A stretch of 64,000 nucleotides of DNA, taken from assembly GCF_003340345.1 (NCBI RefSeq), contig NZ_PPTQ01000001.1:1-64000 (forward strand), in the 5' to 3' direction. This DNA comes from Paraeggerthella hongkongensis (lineage in GTDB: Bacteria > Actinomycetota > Coriobacteriia > Coriobacteriales > Eggerthellaceae). The position numbers and the translations under genes are program-made. Numbering within the stretch: the stretch's first letter is position 1; each line of letters starts with the position of its first letter. Below are positions 38,985 through 47,958 of the stretch, piece by piece. The notes beneath the pieces are model-generated. The model saw nothing but the letters and a program-made list of their open reading frames with translations, ran no database searches and had not been told where the DNA came from.

Positions 38985-41900
38985 ATGAGAACGATATGCT
39001 TGATGGTTCGCTGGAACAGTCGTTCGCGGCGCTGCTTTGTTGCGCTTTTGTTGCACCTGCTTCATTACACTCGCCTTTTACGAAGCCGACGTGCGGGAAT
39101 CGCCAGCGCACGACGCACGGTGCTGGTCAAGCAAGAGAACATGACCACGGAAGACCTCCTGCGCGAACTCACCCAAGATCCGCGCGTCGTTTCGGCGGAG
39201 CCGAACTACCTGATAGAGCTCCCTCGCGAAGAGGCAGCCGCGATTACCGCAGCAAGGACGAGCGCAGCGAACAAAGACGAGGACGCATCTCCCCTCGCCG
39301 ACCTGAGCGACTACCAATGGGCCGGACGCAACGACGGCGAACGCCTGACGACGAGCAACGCCGGACATCCCACGCAACAAGGCTTCGATATCAACGACGG
39401 CGCCTGGACCGCGGCCAAGGGCGCAGGCTGGAAGGGCGCCGCCCCCAACGCCTCCGGCACGGTAGCCGTTCCGGACACCGGCATCGACTACACCCATCCC
39501 GATCTGAAAAACGTCATGTGGAACGGCGAGAGCCTGGTCGATCTGGCGGGCGAAGGAGGCCCCTACGGTCTGAACGTAAGCGGGTCGGGCGAGCCGGACG
39601 ACGTGATGGACCGCCACGCGCATGGAACGCACTGCGCGGGCATTATCGCCTCCTCGTGGGACGACAGCGGCACAAGCGGCGTGGCCAACGGCGTTCGTCT
39701 TGTTGCGGTAAAGATGCTAGACGATCAGGGGTACGGAACGCTCGACATGGAGCTGCGCGCCTACGACTACCTCGCGCGCATCGCCACGACCGTGAACCTC
39801 AAGGCAATCAACAACTCATGGGGAGGATCGGCGCCTTACCTGGCCTTCTCGCTTGCCGTCGCCGAGCTGGGACGACTGGGCGCCGTCACCGTGATAGCCA
39901 CGGGGAACAACGCGCTCGACACCGACCGAAACCTGTTCACTTCGGCAACGCTGGCGACGAACCCCTACGCCGTAGCCGTGAACTCGTCCGATGCGACGGG
40001 CCGGCTCTCCGCGTTCAGCAACTACGGCGCCTACACCACCGATCTCGCAGCACCGGGCAGCTGCATACTGTCCACCGTGCCCGCCTCGACGCAACATTAT
40101 TTTCCCGAAACGTCTCCCAGCAATATCCAAGGCGCGTACGAAACGTTCGCGAGCGGCTCGCCCTCGTGCACGACCGCGAGCGCGGGGCGCGACGAAGCGA
40201 CGCGCAGCAGCATAGGAAGCGCGGACTTCGCGCTGCATTACGACGAATCGCCTTCGTGGAGCATCAAGATAGCGGATATGGACGAGGTGCCCTCTGAAGA
40301 ACTTGCGAACATGGCCATCGCGAACGGCACGAACGCCAGCCGCGCCTTCGCCTTCAACTTGTCCGTCAACGTGCCGGAAGACCAAAGGAGCGATGCTCGC
40401 AAGATGGAGCGATTCGCGCTCAAGTGCCTGAACGCCGGTTTCTCCATGGAGAATACGGGCAAGATGTTCGTGGGCGTATGGGGAGTTGAAACACTGGATT
40501 CCAACGGAACCGTGCAGCTTGCGACCAACGAGGGCCTGGGAAGGATGAGCGGGCGGGCGCGCATGGTTGACAGCTGGGAGCCGCTCTCGCTCGATCTTGA
40601 GCAGCTGCTCGAGGACTCGGGTTTGACCGAGGTGGCATTCGACGACGCCGGGAACATGACGGTGCGCATGGTCGTGCTGCTTCCCTACGATCCGGGAGCC
40701 GACGACGCGGTGAACCTTGACTGCATAGGCGTAGGTTCCCCCGAAGGGTCCGTCGGATCTTACGACGTCATGAACGGCACCTCCATGGCGGCTCCTGCGG
40801 CGACGGGCGCAGCCGCCGTGCTCGCGCGCGACGAGGCGTCCAATGCAGCGACGCTTTCCCAAGGAAGCGCGCACGCCCTTGCCGCCTCGGCTGCCGAGCG
40901 GGCCGCGCGTCTCAAGGGATCGACCTCCCCGACAAGCACGTTCGTCGGAACATGCCGCACCGACGGAGCGCTTGATCTCGGCCTGGAGGAAGGAGCGTAC
41001 GCGCCCTCCGTTGCAAAGGTGCAGCCGACCGACGATCAGCGCAGCATCGCCGTGCAGGGCTACTTTTTCGGCGACGACGGCAACGAGGGAGCGCTTTCGA
41101 TCGACGGCACACCCGCAACAGTCGCGTCCTGGAGCGACGACGAGGTGATCGTAGAGCGTCCGGACGGTCGCGAGAACGGCAAGGCCGACATCCTGCTTAC
41201 CGCCTCGAACGGCAAGACGACGCGGTACCGGGCGGATCTCACGTTCTCGGACCGCGGTCCAATGCCGCCTTTGTACGAAAAAGAGCTTGCTTCCCCGGCG
41301 AATATCGACGCCTTCATGCGAGAGGACGCCGCGTTCTTCTCCTCCACCGCTCTCGACGGGTCGCTGTACCTGCTCACTCTGGCCAACGGCTTCCTAGCTA
41401 AAGGCTTGTGGCGCTACGATATCGCCCATGACGCATGGAGCCGATGCGCCGACCTTCCCGAAGGCCTCACCTGCTCGAACAGCGCCATAACCGCGCATGG
41501 AGATTCGATCATGCTGCTGGGAACGGCAGACGACAACCAAGGCGGGGTGCAGCTGCTGTATCGGTACAGCCCCGAATCGGACGCTTGGCAGCAAAACCCC
41601 TACGAGGAGCAGGCGATATTCTCCAGCATTGTATCCTGGAAAGGTTCAGTGCTGCTGGTAGGCGGGATCGACTCAACGGGCGCGAGCGCGGGCGTTCGCA
41701 CGTACGACCCGCAAGCGGGAAAGATCGCGCACGTTGCCGACCTGCCTGCCGAAACGCTGCTTCCCTCCCTTGCCGTATCCAGCGACAGCCTTGTCATCGC
41801 CCAAGGCCTCAGCAGCAAATCCGCAGCGCAACCCGGACTGCTCATGAGGGCTGTCGAGACGGACGGAGCCTGGTCGATCGAGAAACGGGACGGCGTGCTT

Positions 41901-42389
41901 CCGGCAGAGCCCCCGTATAACGCTCCTTTCGAAAACTACGGCCTTGCAAGCTATGCCGAAGGCGTCGTCGTCGTAGGACTGGCCGAGCCGGGTTGCGACA
42001 CCGCGCTGCTGCCCGAAGGTGCAACGCAGCTTCAGCCGTTTGCGAAAACGCTTTCGCAAAGCGCGATCTACCAGCCCACGGCAACGGCTCACGACGGCTA
42101 CCTGTACGCGCTTGCCTTTTCCAACCTCGAATCCGAACGCATAGTATTCCGCGCGACAGCCATCGATACAGGCGGCGAAGCCGATACCGGAGGCGGCGAA
42201 GGAGGCGCGCCGGGCGACGAAACGAAGAACCAGGGCGCAGGAACGAGTGAAGGCACCGCGGCCAAGCCGCTCGCGTCCACCGGAGACGGTGCGGCCGCAA
42301 CCGTATCGGCGGCCGGCATGGCCGGCCTGACGGCACTGTTTGTCGGCGCATTCGCCCGAGCGAGGACGCGGCGAACCGCACGCGACTAA
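38985..42389 (+). CDS. Second subtilisin-like wall protease, atypical N-terminus
   Basis: 1134 residues from the ATG at 38985. S8 catalytic residues D164 (VPDTGIDYTHPD), H213 (HAHGTHCAG), N277 (INNSWGG) and S600 (MNGTSMAAP), with a long inserted domain before the Ser block. Kelch-like repeats follow; the end is PLASTGD, hydrophobic helix, basic tail. The propeptide-like segment (RTVLVKQENMTTEDLL) starts at about residue 44, while the paralogue has about 110 residues before it. The short N-terminus is arginine-rich with a weak hydrophobic core (CFVALLLHLLHY), so export is uncertain and the 5' end may have been lost or replaced. Divergent from the first protease. Confidence 0.8.
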   Translation: MRTICLMVRWNSRSRRCFVALLLHLLHYTRLLRSRRAGIASARRTVLVKQENMTTEDLLRELTQDPRVVSAEPNYLIELPREEAAAITAARTSAANKDEDASPLADLSDYQWAGRNDGERLTTSNAGHPTQQGFDINDGAWTAAKGAGWKGAAPNASGTVAVPDTGIDYTHPDLKNVMWNGESLVDLAGEGGPYGLNVSGSGEPDDVMDRHAHGTHCAGIIASSWDDSGTSGVANGVRLVAVKMLDDQGYGTLDMELRAYDYLARIATTVNLKAINNSWGGSAPYLAFSLAVAELGRLGAVTVIATGNNALDTDRNLFTSATLATNPYAVAVNSSDATGRLSAFSNYGAYTTDLAAPGSCILSTVPASTQHYFPETSPSNIQGAYETFASGSPSCTTASAGRDEATRSSIGSADFALHYDESPSWSIKIADMDEVPSEELANMAIANGTNASRAFAFNLSVNVPEDQRSDARKMERFALKCLNAGFSMENTGKMFVGVWGVETLDSNGTVQLATNEGLGRMSGRARMVDSWEPLSLDLEQLLEDSGLTEVAFDDAGNMTVRMVVLLPYDPGADDAVNLDCIGVGSPEGSVGSYDVMNGTSMAAPAATGAAAVLARDEASNAATLSQGSAHALAASAAERAARLKGSTSPTSTFVGTCRTDGALDLGLEEGAYAPSVAKVQPTDDQRSIAVQGYFFGDDGNEGALSIDGTPATVASWSDDEVIVERPDGRENGKADILLTASNGKTTRYRADLTFSDRGPMPPLYEKELASPANIDAFMREDAAFFSSTALDGSLYLLTLANGFLAKGLWRYDIAHDAWSRCADLPEGLTCSNSAITAHGDSIMLLGTADDNQGGVQLLYRYSPESDAWQQNPYEEQAIFSSIVSWKGSVLLVGGIDSTGASAGVRTYDPQAGKIAHVADLPAETLLPSLAVSSDSLVIAQGLSSKSAAQPGLLMRAVETDGAWSIEKRDGVLPAEPPYNAPFENYGLASYAEGVVVVGLAEPGCDTALLPEGATQLQPFAKTLSQSAIYQPTATAHDGYLYALAFSNLESERIVFRATAIDTGGEADTGGGEGGAPGDETKNQGAGTSEGTAAKPLASTGDGAAATVSAAGMAGLTALFVGAFARARTRRTARD

Positions 42390-42475
42390 GCGAATCGTGC
42401 GCGGACGGAGGACCCGCCCGCGCATCATGCCGACGCGCTTGCCACCTCGTTGCCCTCGCAAGAGCGCTATCTGCG

Positions 42476-45139
42476 CTAACGCCGGGCCCGCCGATACGTC
42501 GCCGCCCCTGCGGCGACGATCAAGGCAGCACCGGCCAGACCCACGGCAACAAGCACACCGCGCGCATCGTCGCCGGTACGCGCAAGCTCGAGAGAGGCGA
42601 CGCTCGAGCTTGCGCCGGGCTGTTGGCCAGGCTGCGGGGAGGGAATCGGCTCGACAACCGGTCGCTTCGAGAACTCGATCCGCACGTAAGCATCGCTCAA
42701 ACCGTCAAGGCTCGTCGGCTTCACGACGTCGAGCAAAAACTGCTCGCCGGACGCCGCCGAAGAGCCTTTCCAGGCGCTCGCCATGAGCGCGTCGGGCACT
42801 GCGACCTCGACGCCCTGCGCCGCAATCGCGCGCTCCTGGCTTCCGAGAATCTCGAGCTGGCTGCCGTCTTCCGCGGCCGTCACGACGATCCGTCCGGCAT
42901 CGCCGTCTTTCTGAATACCCGCGCAACCCGTTCCGCCAGCTAACACGTTCTTGCCTTTGACCAGCAAATTCACCTCACCCGCGCCTTCCTGCAACAAAAG
43001 CGCGTTCCTCTTGCGGCCAAGCTCGACAACCACGCCGTCAAGCACGATGGTAGGCGAACTTCCCTCTTTCACGACAATCCGGCTCTTGCTGCTTTCGACG
43101 CCGTCGGTCATGCGCACGGTATACGTCCCGCTGCCGGTGACGACCAGGTTGGCGTTGTCGTTGTAGTGGTAACCGCTATCGGTCCCCTCGCACGTCAAGT
43201 CGCTTACCGCGTCCATGCCCGTCTTCAAAAAGCGCGCCGTGAACCCGTCGAGCGAAACGGGAGCCGTCTCGTACCGAATGAAGCGATCGGACGTCTCAAG
43301 CTCCTCGAACGTATCGCCCTTCCAAGCGCTTGCCCAGTGCTCGTCATCGCCCGGCTCCAAGGAAATGCGCTCGCATGCGCTCGTCGAGCATGCGCCCGCG
43401 CCCACGGCGGGCAGCGCTGCGCCCCCGTCGCCTGCACCGCCCTGCACGATCGTCGTCGATGCGCGAAACGCGATACCGCTCACTCGGGCGGAACCTTGCG
43501 AGACCGCGCCTGCGCCTATGCCCGCCGCACGGCCTTCGCCCTGAATGGATCCTTCAACCAGATTGAGCAAAACGCCCGAAACGAGCGCGCCCGTTCCCGA
43601 CGAACCGGTGCCGATCCCCGCGCCGTTCTCTCCCCCCACCGCGGTCAGCTCGATTCCGGAAAGCGTCACGTTGAAAACCGTTGCACGGCCCTCGCAAGCC
43701 GCCGTCCCGATGCCGGCCGCACCCCGACCGCCGTAAGCCTCCACGTCCGCCTTGATCGACACGTTCTTGAGTTCCGAATTGCCCGAGGGCAGTACGCCGC
43801 CGCCAATGCCGGGATACCCCGGCGCACCGATAGCCGTCAACGAGCCTTCGACGTCCGCTCTGCTTGCATCGCGTATCGCAAGCCGTGCGCTCCCGTTGCT
43901 TTTCATGATCCCAGCTCCGCCGGACAAGGATTCCAACCGGCACGGGCCGACAGCGACGAGCTCGACATCCCCCGCATCGGGAGAAACCGTCACGCACGAG
44001 CCGTTTTTCACCCGCATGTCCAACGATGGAAGATAGATCGAGGTTGACCCTGCTGCCGCTATCTTGATCGGCGTGCGCACGGGCCCGTCACCGTTCAGCC
44101 CCCTCACACAGTAAGTTATCGGCTCTTCGTCCTCCGGCCCTTCGATGACAAGCGTTCCATCATCTGTCAATTCGAGCCAATCGGACGGAACGGACCAACC
44201 TATAGAATCCTCCACTATCAGGTCGGAGCCGTTCTTCACTACCGCGATCTCAACGCACAAGACAACCGGGGTCTCGTACCCGTGCCCACGGTACGCGTAC
44301 CCCGTTTTATACCAATACATGACCTTCGAACCTGCTTCAAGGCCGACGATCTTCGTTCCCTCAAGCGTGCCGTTCAATATCTCCGGTTGCCCATCGTCGC
44401 GCTTGAGCACCCTACTCGGATCGAACGAAGGATCCAGTTCTGCCAGATCGATGGAGGATTCCTTCGAGGCATCCGAGATATCCGCCACCAAGAGCTTGCC
44501 CTCGATCCAAAACTCCTCGTTCACCTTGTTATCGTTCCCCATGTTGAAGCTGACCAGGGGATTGTCGTCGCAGGAAAAATCCTCCAGCTGGGCGTTCTTC
44601 GTCAAATCCAACGTAGACAGGCTGTTGTGCTCGCAGTTCAGGTACCGAAGCTCTGCGTTGCGCGATACATCTAGCACGTCGAGCGCGTTGGAACTGCAGT
44701 CGAGATAGGCGAGCGCCGAGAAGTGCTCGATTCCTTTCAGGCTGTAAATTCCCCGGCCAGGCACCCGTATCTCAGTTGTCGCATCAATGCGCTCCTGCGT
44801 CAGCAGATCCCCGCCGGCCAGCTCGCGCACGTACGCTCGAAACGCCTGATCGGGAAAGTTCTTCTCATCCACGGCCACCCCGCCCGCAATCGCATCGACG
44901 TCTTTCGGGTCCGAGACCCCGGCAGGCACGTCGGAAACGGGATTCGACGCTGCAGCGGTCACGTCGAGAGAAGGATCCGCCGCCACGGACTCGCGCGCAA
45001 CAATGCCTTCATCCGACGCAAGATCGGCCGCAGGCTCCCCTTCGGCAAACGCTGCCGCAGGCAGCATCGACAGGGCCAACCCCAACGCGAGCGCGGCTTC
45101 CATCGCGCGCATTCGCGAACCGCGTGTTTTCTGCTTCAT
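42476..45139 (-). CDS. Cell-wall-anchored leucine-rich repeat surface protein
   Basis: 887 residues. Signal peptide ending at AAAFA, then a segment of the type found in internalin-like proteins (NFPDQAFRAYV, SLKGIEHFSALAYLDCSSN) with about three short leucine-rich repeats (130-200). A long region of Gly/Ala-rich, beta-helix-like repeats follows (GAAGIGT, GAGIGTG, AAGIGAG). The end is LELARTGD, membrane helix, RRARR: the same LxxTGD sorting signal as the two proteases. ATG at 45139 follows GGGAAGGAAA. Role in adhesion is an inference. Promoter has the shared direct repeat. Confidence 0.88.
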   Translation of the reverse strand: MKQKTRGSRMRAMEAALALGLALSMLPAAAFAEGEPAADLASDEGIVARESVAADPSLDVTAAASNPVSDVPAGVSDPKDVDAIAGGVAVDEKNFPDQAFRAYVRELAGGDLLTQERIDATTEIRVPGRGIYSLKGIEHFSALAYLDCSSNALDVLDVSRNAELRYLNCEHNSLSTLDLTKNAQLEDFSCDDNPLVSFNMGNDNKVNEEFWIEGKLLVADISDASKESSIDLAELDPSFDPSRVLKRDDGQPEILNGTLEGTKIVGLEAGSKVMYWYKTGYAYRGHGYETPVVLCVEIAVVKNGSDLIVEDSIGWSVPSDWLELTDDGTLVIEGPEDEEPITYCVRGLNGDGPVRTPIKIAAAGSTSIYLPSLDMRVKNGSCVTVSPDAGDVELVAVGPCRLESLSGGAGIMKSNGSARLAIRDASRADVEGSLTAIGAPGYPGIGGGVLPSGNSELKNVSIKADVEAYGGRGAAGIGTAACEGRATVFNVTLSGIELTAVGGENGAGIGTGSSGTGALVSGVLLNLVEGSIQGEGRAAGIGAGAVSQGSARVSGIAFRASTTIVQGGAGDGGAALPAVGAGACSTSACERISLEPGDDEHWASAWKGDTFEELETSDRFIRYETAPVSLDGFTARFLKTGMDAVSDLTCEGTDSGYHYNDNANLVVTGSGTYTVRMTDGVESSKSRIVVKEGSSPTIVLDGVVVELGRKRNALLLQEGAGEVNLLVKGKNVLAGGTGCAGIQKDGDAGRIVVTAAEDGSQLEILGSQERAIAAQGVEVAVPDALMASAWKGSSAASGEQFLLDVVKPTSLDGLSDAYVRIEFSKRPVVEPIPSPQPGQQPGASSSVASLELARTGDDARGVLVAVGLAGAALIVAAGAATYRRARR

Positions 45140-45219
45140 GTAGGTTTCCTTCCCTAAGCCCCCCGCACGGCAGACGAGCCGTTGTCGAAGGGGATCGCGC
45201 ATATCGATTCCAAAGTTTT

Positions 45220-45254
45220 ATCATACGAAACAAGACGCAACAAAAGAGCAACAC
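45220..45254 (-). promoter_or_regulatory. Direct-repeat operator and -10 of the surface-protein gene
   Basis: Minus strand: GTGTTGC TCTT TTGTTGC, 11 nt, then TATGAT. A possible third copy (TGTTTCG) lies at the same 11-bp period directly before the -10. No -35 box. This is the same arrangement as at 38938-38972. Confidence 0.65.
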
Positions 45255-45322
45255 GTCCGCTTCGGCCTCGCATTGCTCGGAGAAATTTCTTCCGCCGTTC
45301 ATCCGACGCGCAAAGCAAGCAC

Positions 45323-45331
45323 TGGTACAAT
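45323..45331 (+). promoter_or_regulatory. Extended -10 promoter of the kinase-regulator operon
   Basis: TGG TACAAT on the plus strand, 52 nt before the kinase start at 45384. Confidence 0.5.
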
Positions 45332-45383
45332 GACGAGCATCCGTATCGTCGAGCACCGCTCACCGCGTCGGGAAAGGGAGGGC

Positions 45384-46688
45384 ATGCTGCACCAGTTCAA
45401 TATCGCGCTTGATTTGTACAGCGCGCTCCTGTGCCTGATCTTAGGTACGTACGTGCTGGTCAGCGGCGACCGACGAGACCGCGCGAACCAGTGCTTCGCG
45501 GGCATCTGCGCCTGCAACGCCGTCATGGCCCTCGGCGATATGACGGCCTGGATGTTCGCTGTACCGCTCGACGCCGCGCAGCATGCCGTCATGCTGGCGG
45601 GAGCGTTTCTGTTCTATACGGCCCCCGCTCCCCTGTTCCTGTTCTTCACGGGCTACATCGTGGCGTTTCTTTCCAAGCGCACGCGCATCGCGCGCAACTA
45701 CTTCCGGGCGTCGATCGCCTTGTTCTCGCTCTACGTGGCAGGCTGCATCGTCTCTCTTTTCAACGGCATGTTCTTCGGCGTGGACCCCGAGTTAGGCTAC
45801 GTGCGCGGCCCGTTGTTTTGGCTTGCGCAAGTGGTGCCCGTCGCGTTGCACCTGCGCAACGCGGCCATCGTGATTCGCTACCGAGCGCATCTCGAACGCA
45901 AGGAGCTGGCGGGGTTCGCCAGCTATATCGCGCTTCCCATAATCGCCGAAATCGTGCAGGTGGCCGTTTTCGGGATCGCGCTCATGAACACGGCCGTGTC
46001 CCTTGCCATCTTCCTGGTGTTCTTAAGCATCCAATCCGAACGGAAGGCCCTGCTGGCCCAACGCGAGCAAGAGCTGACGGAAGCGCGAGCCGACATTATG
46101 CTGAGTCAGATCCAACCGCACTTCCTTTACAACACGCTGGCGGGCATTCGCGAACTCTGCTCGAGCAACCCTGCGGAAGCGGCGCGCGCCGTGGGCGATT
46201 TCTCTTCGTTTCTGCGCAGGAACATGTCCTCGCTCACCAGCAAAGCGCCCATTCCCTTCGAACGCGAGCTGCAACATACAAAAACATATCTTGATCTGGA
46301 AAAACGTCGACTTGGATCCCGACTGAGCACACGGTTCGACATCGAGCTCGATGATTTCTTCCTGCCGCCGCTCACCATGCAAGCCGTCGTTGAGAACGCC
46401 GTGCGCCACGGCATCGCCCCGCTTGAAGAGGGCGGCTGCATCCAGATAACCACGCGCCGCGAGCAAGACGACGCCGTGATCACGGTGTCCGACGACGGCG
46501 CAGGCTTCGAGGCAACCGACCCCTCCGCGCGCGACGAACGCGCGCATGTAGGCATCGCGAACGTACGCGTGCGTTTGGCGGAATGCTGCCAGGGCACGCT
46601 CGAAGTGCGCTCGTCGCGCAACGCGGGCACGGTAGCAACGATACGCGTGCCACTCGACCTTCCCGCACAACAAGGAGCGTTTCTGTGA
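45384..46688 (+). CDS. LytS/YehU-type sensor histidine kinase
   Basis: 434 residues: six or seven membrane helices (about 5-220), then a His_kinase domain whose phospho-acceptor is in LSQIQPHFLYNTLAGI, and an HATPase with VVENAVRHGI and DDGAGF. This is the family that usually pairs with LytTR regulators. ATG at 45384 follows GGAAAGGGAGGG. Its stop overlaps the start of the response regulator gene by 4 nt (GTGA). Confidence 0.92.
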   Translation: MLHQFNIALDLYSALLCLILGTYVLVSGDRRDRANQCFAGICACNAVMALGDMTAWMFAVPLDAAQHAVMLAGAFLFYTAPAPLFLFFTGYIVAFLSKRTRIARNYFRASIALFSLYVAGCIVSLFNGMFFGVDPELGYVRGPLFWLAQVVPVALHLRNAAIVIRYRAHLERKELAGFASYIALPIIAEIVQVAVFGIALMNTAVSLAIFLVFLSIQSERKALLAQREQELTEARADIMLSQIQPHFLYNTLAGIRELCSSNPAEAARAVGDFSSFLRRNMSSLTSKAPIPFERELQHTKTYLDLEKRRLGSRLSTRFDIELDDFFLPPLTMQAVVENAVRHGIAPLEEGGCIQITTRREQDDAVITVSDDGAGFEATDPSARDERAHVGIANVRVRLAECCQGTLEVRSSRNAGTVATIRVPLDLPAQQGAFL

Positions 46689-47479
46689 ACATCATTGCCG
46701 TAGACGACGAGCCGCTTGCGCTGAACGACTTGATCAGGTCGCTAAAGAGCCTTTATCCGTCCTGCGAACCGCTTTCGTTCGCCACGCCCCGGGCGGCGCT
46801 CGAGCACGCGAGCTCTCGTCCGGTCGACATCGCCTTCCTCGACATCGAAATGCCGGGCATGAGCGGGCTCGAGCTTGCCAAGCGCCTGAAGGACCTGCAT
46901 CCCGACGCGCATATCGTGTTCGTCACCAGCTACGAGCAGTACGCGATCGATGCGTTCGCCCTCCATGCCACCGGCTACCTGCTCAAACCGGTGCAGGCAG
47001 CCGAGCTCGAGCGCGAGATGACCTTCATCTACGAGCGCAGCCCGCAGGAGCCCTCCAAACGCATCAGCATTCGAACCTTCGGCGGCTTCGAAGCGCTTGT
47101 CGACGGGGAGCCCTTGGCTTTCAAACGGTCGAAGACCAAGGAGCTGCTAGCGCTTTTGGTCGATCGGCGCGGCTCGGGAGTGACGATGCGCGAGGCATGC
47201 GCGACCCTGTGGGAGGACGCCCCGCACAGCACCTCGCAGCGCAGCTACTACCAATCGCTCGTCGCCGATCTGCGCTCGGCGCTTGCAGCCGCGCACGTCG
47301 AAGACGTGCTGGTGAAGACGTGGAACAACCTGGCAATCGATCCGCACGCCATCGAGTGCGACAGCTACCGGTTCCTTGACGGCGATCCGATTGCCGTCAA
47401 CTCGTACCGCGGCAACTACCTGCCCGCATACTCGTGGGCGGAGTTTTCATCGGGCGCGTTCCGCTCGCAACCGCGATAG
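46685..47479 (+). CDS. Response regulator with SARP-like DNA-binding domain
   Basis: 264 residues: a receiver with acidic DDE at 7-9, phospho-acceptor D53 (FLDIEMPGMSG) and K101 (YLLKPV), then a winged helix of the SARP/Trans_reg_C type (about 115-215: IRTFGGFEALVDGEPL, KTKELLALLV, ACATLWED). The bacterial transcriptional activator (BTAD) domain that normally follows in SARPs is missing. Partners of LytS kinases usually carry LytTR instead. GTG at 46685 with AAGGAG upstream. SARPs bind direct repeats with an 11-bp period, which is what the two surface-gene promoters show. Confidence 0.85.
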   Translation: MNIIAVDDEPLALNDLIRSLKSLYPSCEPLSFATPRAALEHASSRPVDIAFLDIEMPGMSGLELAKRLKDLHPDAHIVFVTSYEQYAIDAFALHATGYLLKPVQAAELEREMTFIYERSPQEPSKRISIRTFGGFEALVDGEPLAFKRSKTKELLALLVDRRGSGVTMREACATLWEDAPHSTSQRSYYQSLVADLRSALAAAHVEDVLVKTWNNLAIDPHAIECDSYRFLDGDPIAVNSYRGNYLPAYSWAEFSSGAFRSQPR

Positions 47480-47500
47480 CGCCCCGACGACCGGCCGCTT

Positions 47501-47652
47501 TATTCCGGGTCACTGTTCAAAGACAACCCCTACGCCGTCGTGGTGGCCGCCACGAACGCGGCCGGCGAGCTATGGAGCCAAAGCCACTGGGGGGCGAACA
47601 CCGTGGACATCGGCGCTCCGGGCGGCGGCATCTTATCAACCGTGCCGTTCGC
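47501..47652 (+). pseudogene. Remnant of a subtilisin-like protease
   Basis: About 50 codons read as an S8 fragment: DNPYAVVVAATNAAGEL, then WGANTVDIGAPGGGILSTVP. This matches the block after the oxyanion Asn in the two proteases nearby (their NPYVVVVDAIDATG and NPYAVAVNSSDATG). No start, no Asp/His block and no Ser block are present. It begins right after the regulator stop. A 12-bp hairpin (47684-47695 with 47704-47715) follows. Part of a decayed third protease gene. Confidence 0.7.
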
Positions 47653-47795
47653 AAACGCACGATACATGCCCGCCATCGCTTCCGCATCGGCATGGCACGC
47701 CCGCCATGCCGATGCGCTGCGCTCATGCAGCCGTACGGGCGGCGCTCGTCCGCCAAGCGGGTACCGGGTGCCGGACGGGCGCTGCGCTTGTGCAG

Positions 47796-47932
47796 TTCTT
47801 CCCCAAATGTTGCGCATTTCAACCTATTTCGACGAACCGCCGAACGACGCGCCGCCAAATTGCCTGATCAGCTGGGAATGCGCTACCTCAACAACCCGAA
47901 AACTCCCCGTGAGCGCAACATTTCGGAAAGAA
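47796..47932. repeat. 137-nt palindromic element, copy A
   Basis: Inverted arms 47796-47815 and 47913-47932 match at 18 of 20 positions. The left arm differs from the left arm of the element at 49110 by one base. The interior carries TGATCAGGCAA on the minus strand (47870-47860), a variant of the GACCAGGCAA motif in the other copies. Confidence 0.75.
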
Positions 47933-47958
47933 TCGCTCACCAAGGCCCGCTCGAAGCC

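Noticed and set aside
45273-45383. Upstream in-frame start for the LytS-type kinase
   Set aside because: The longer start overlaps the likely promoter TGGTACAAT, and the ATG at 45384 has a strong ribosome site.
47684-47715. 12-bp hairpin after the protease remnant as a separate repeat element
   Set aside because: Short, without T-run or second copy in the window; more likely a terminator for the kinase-regulator transcript or part of the decayed gene.
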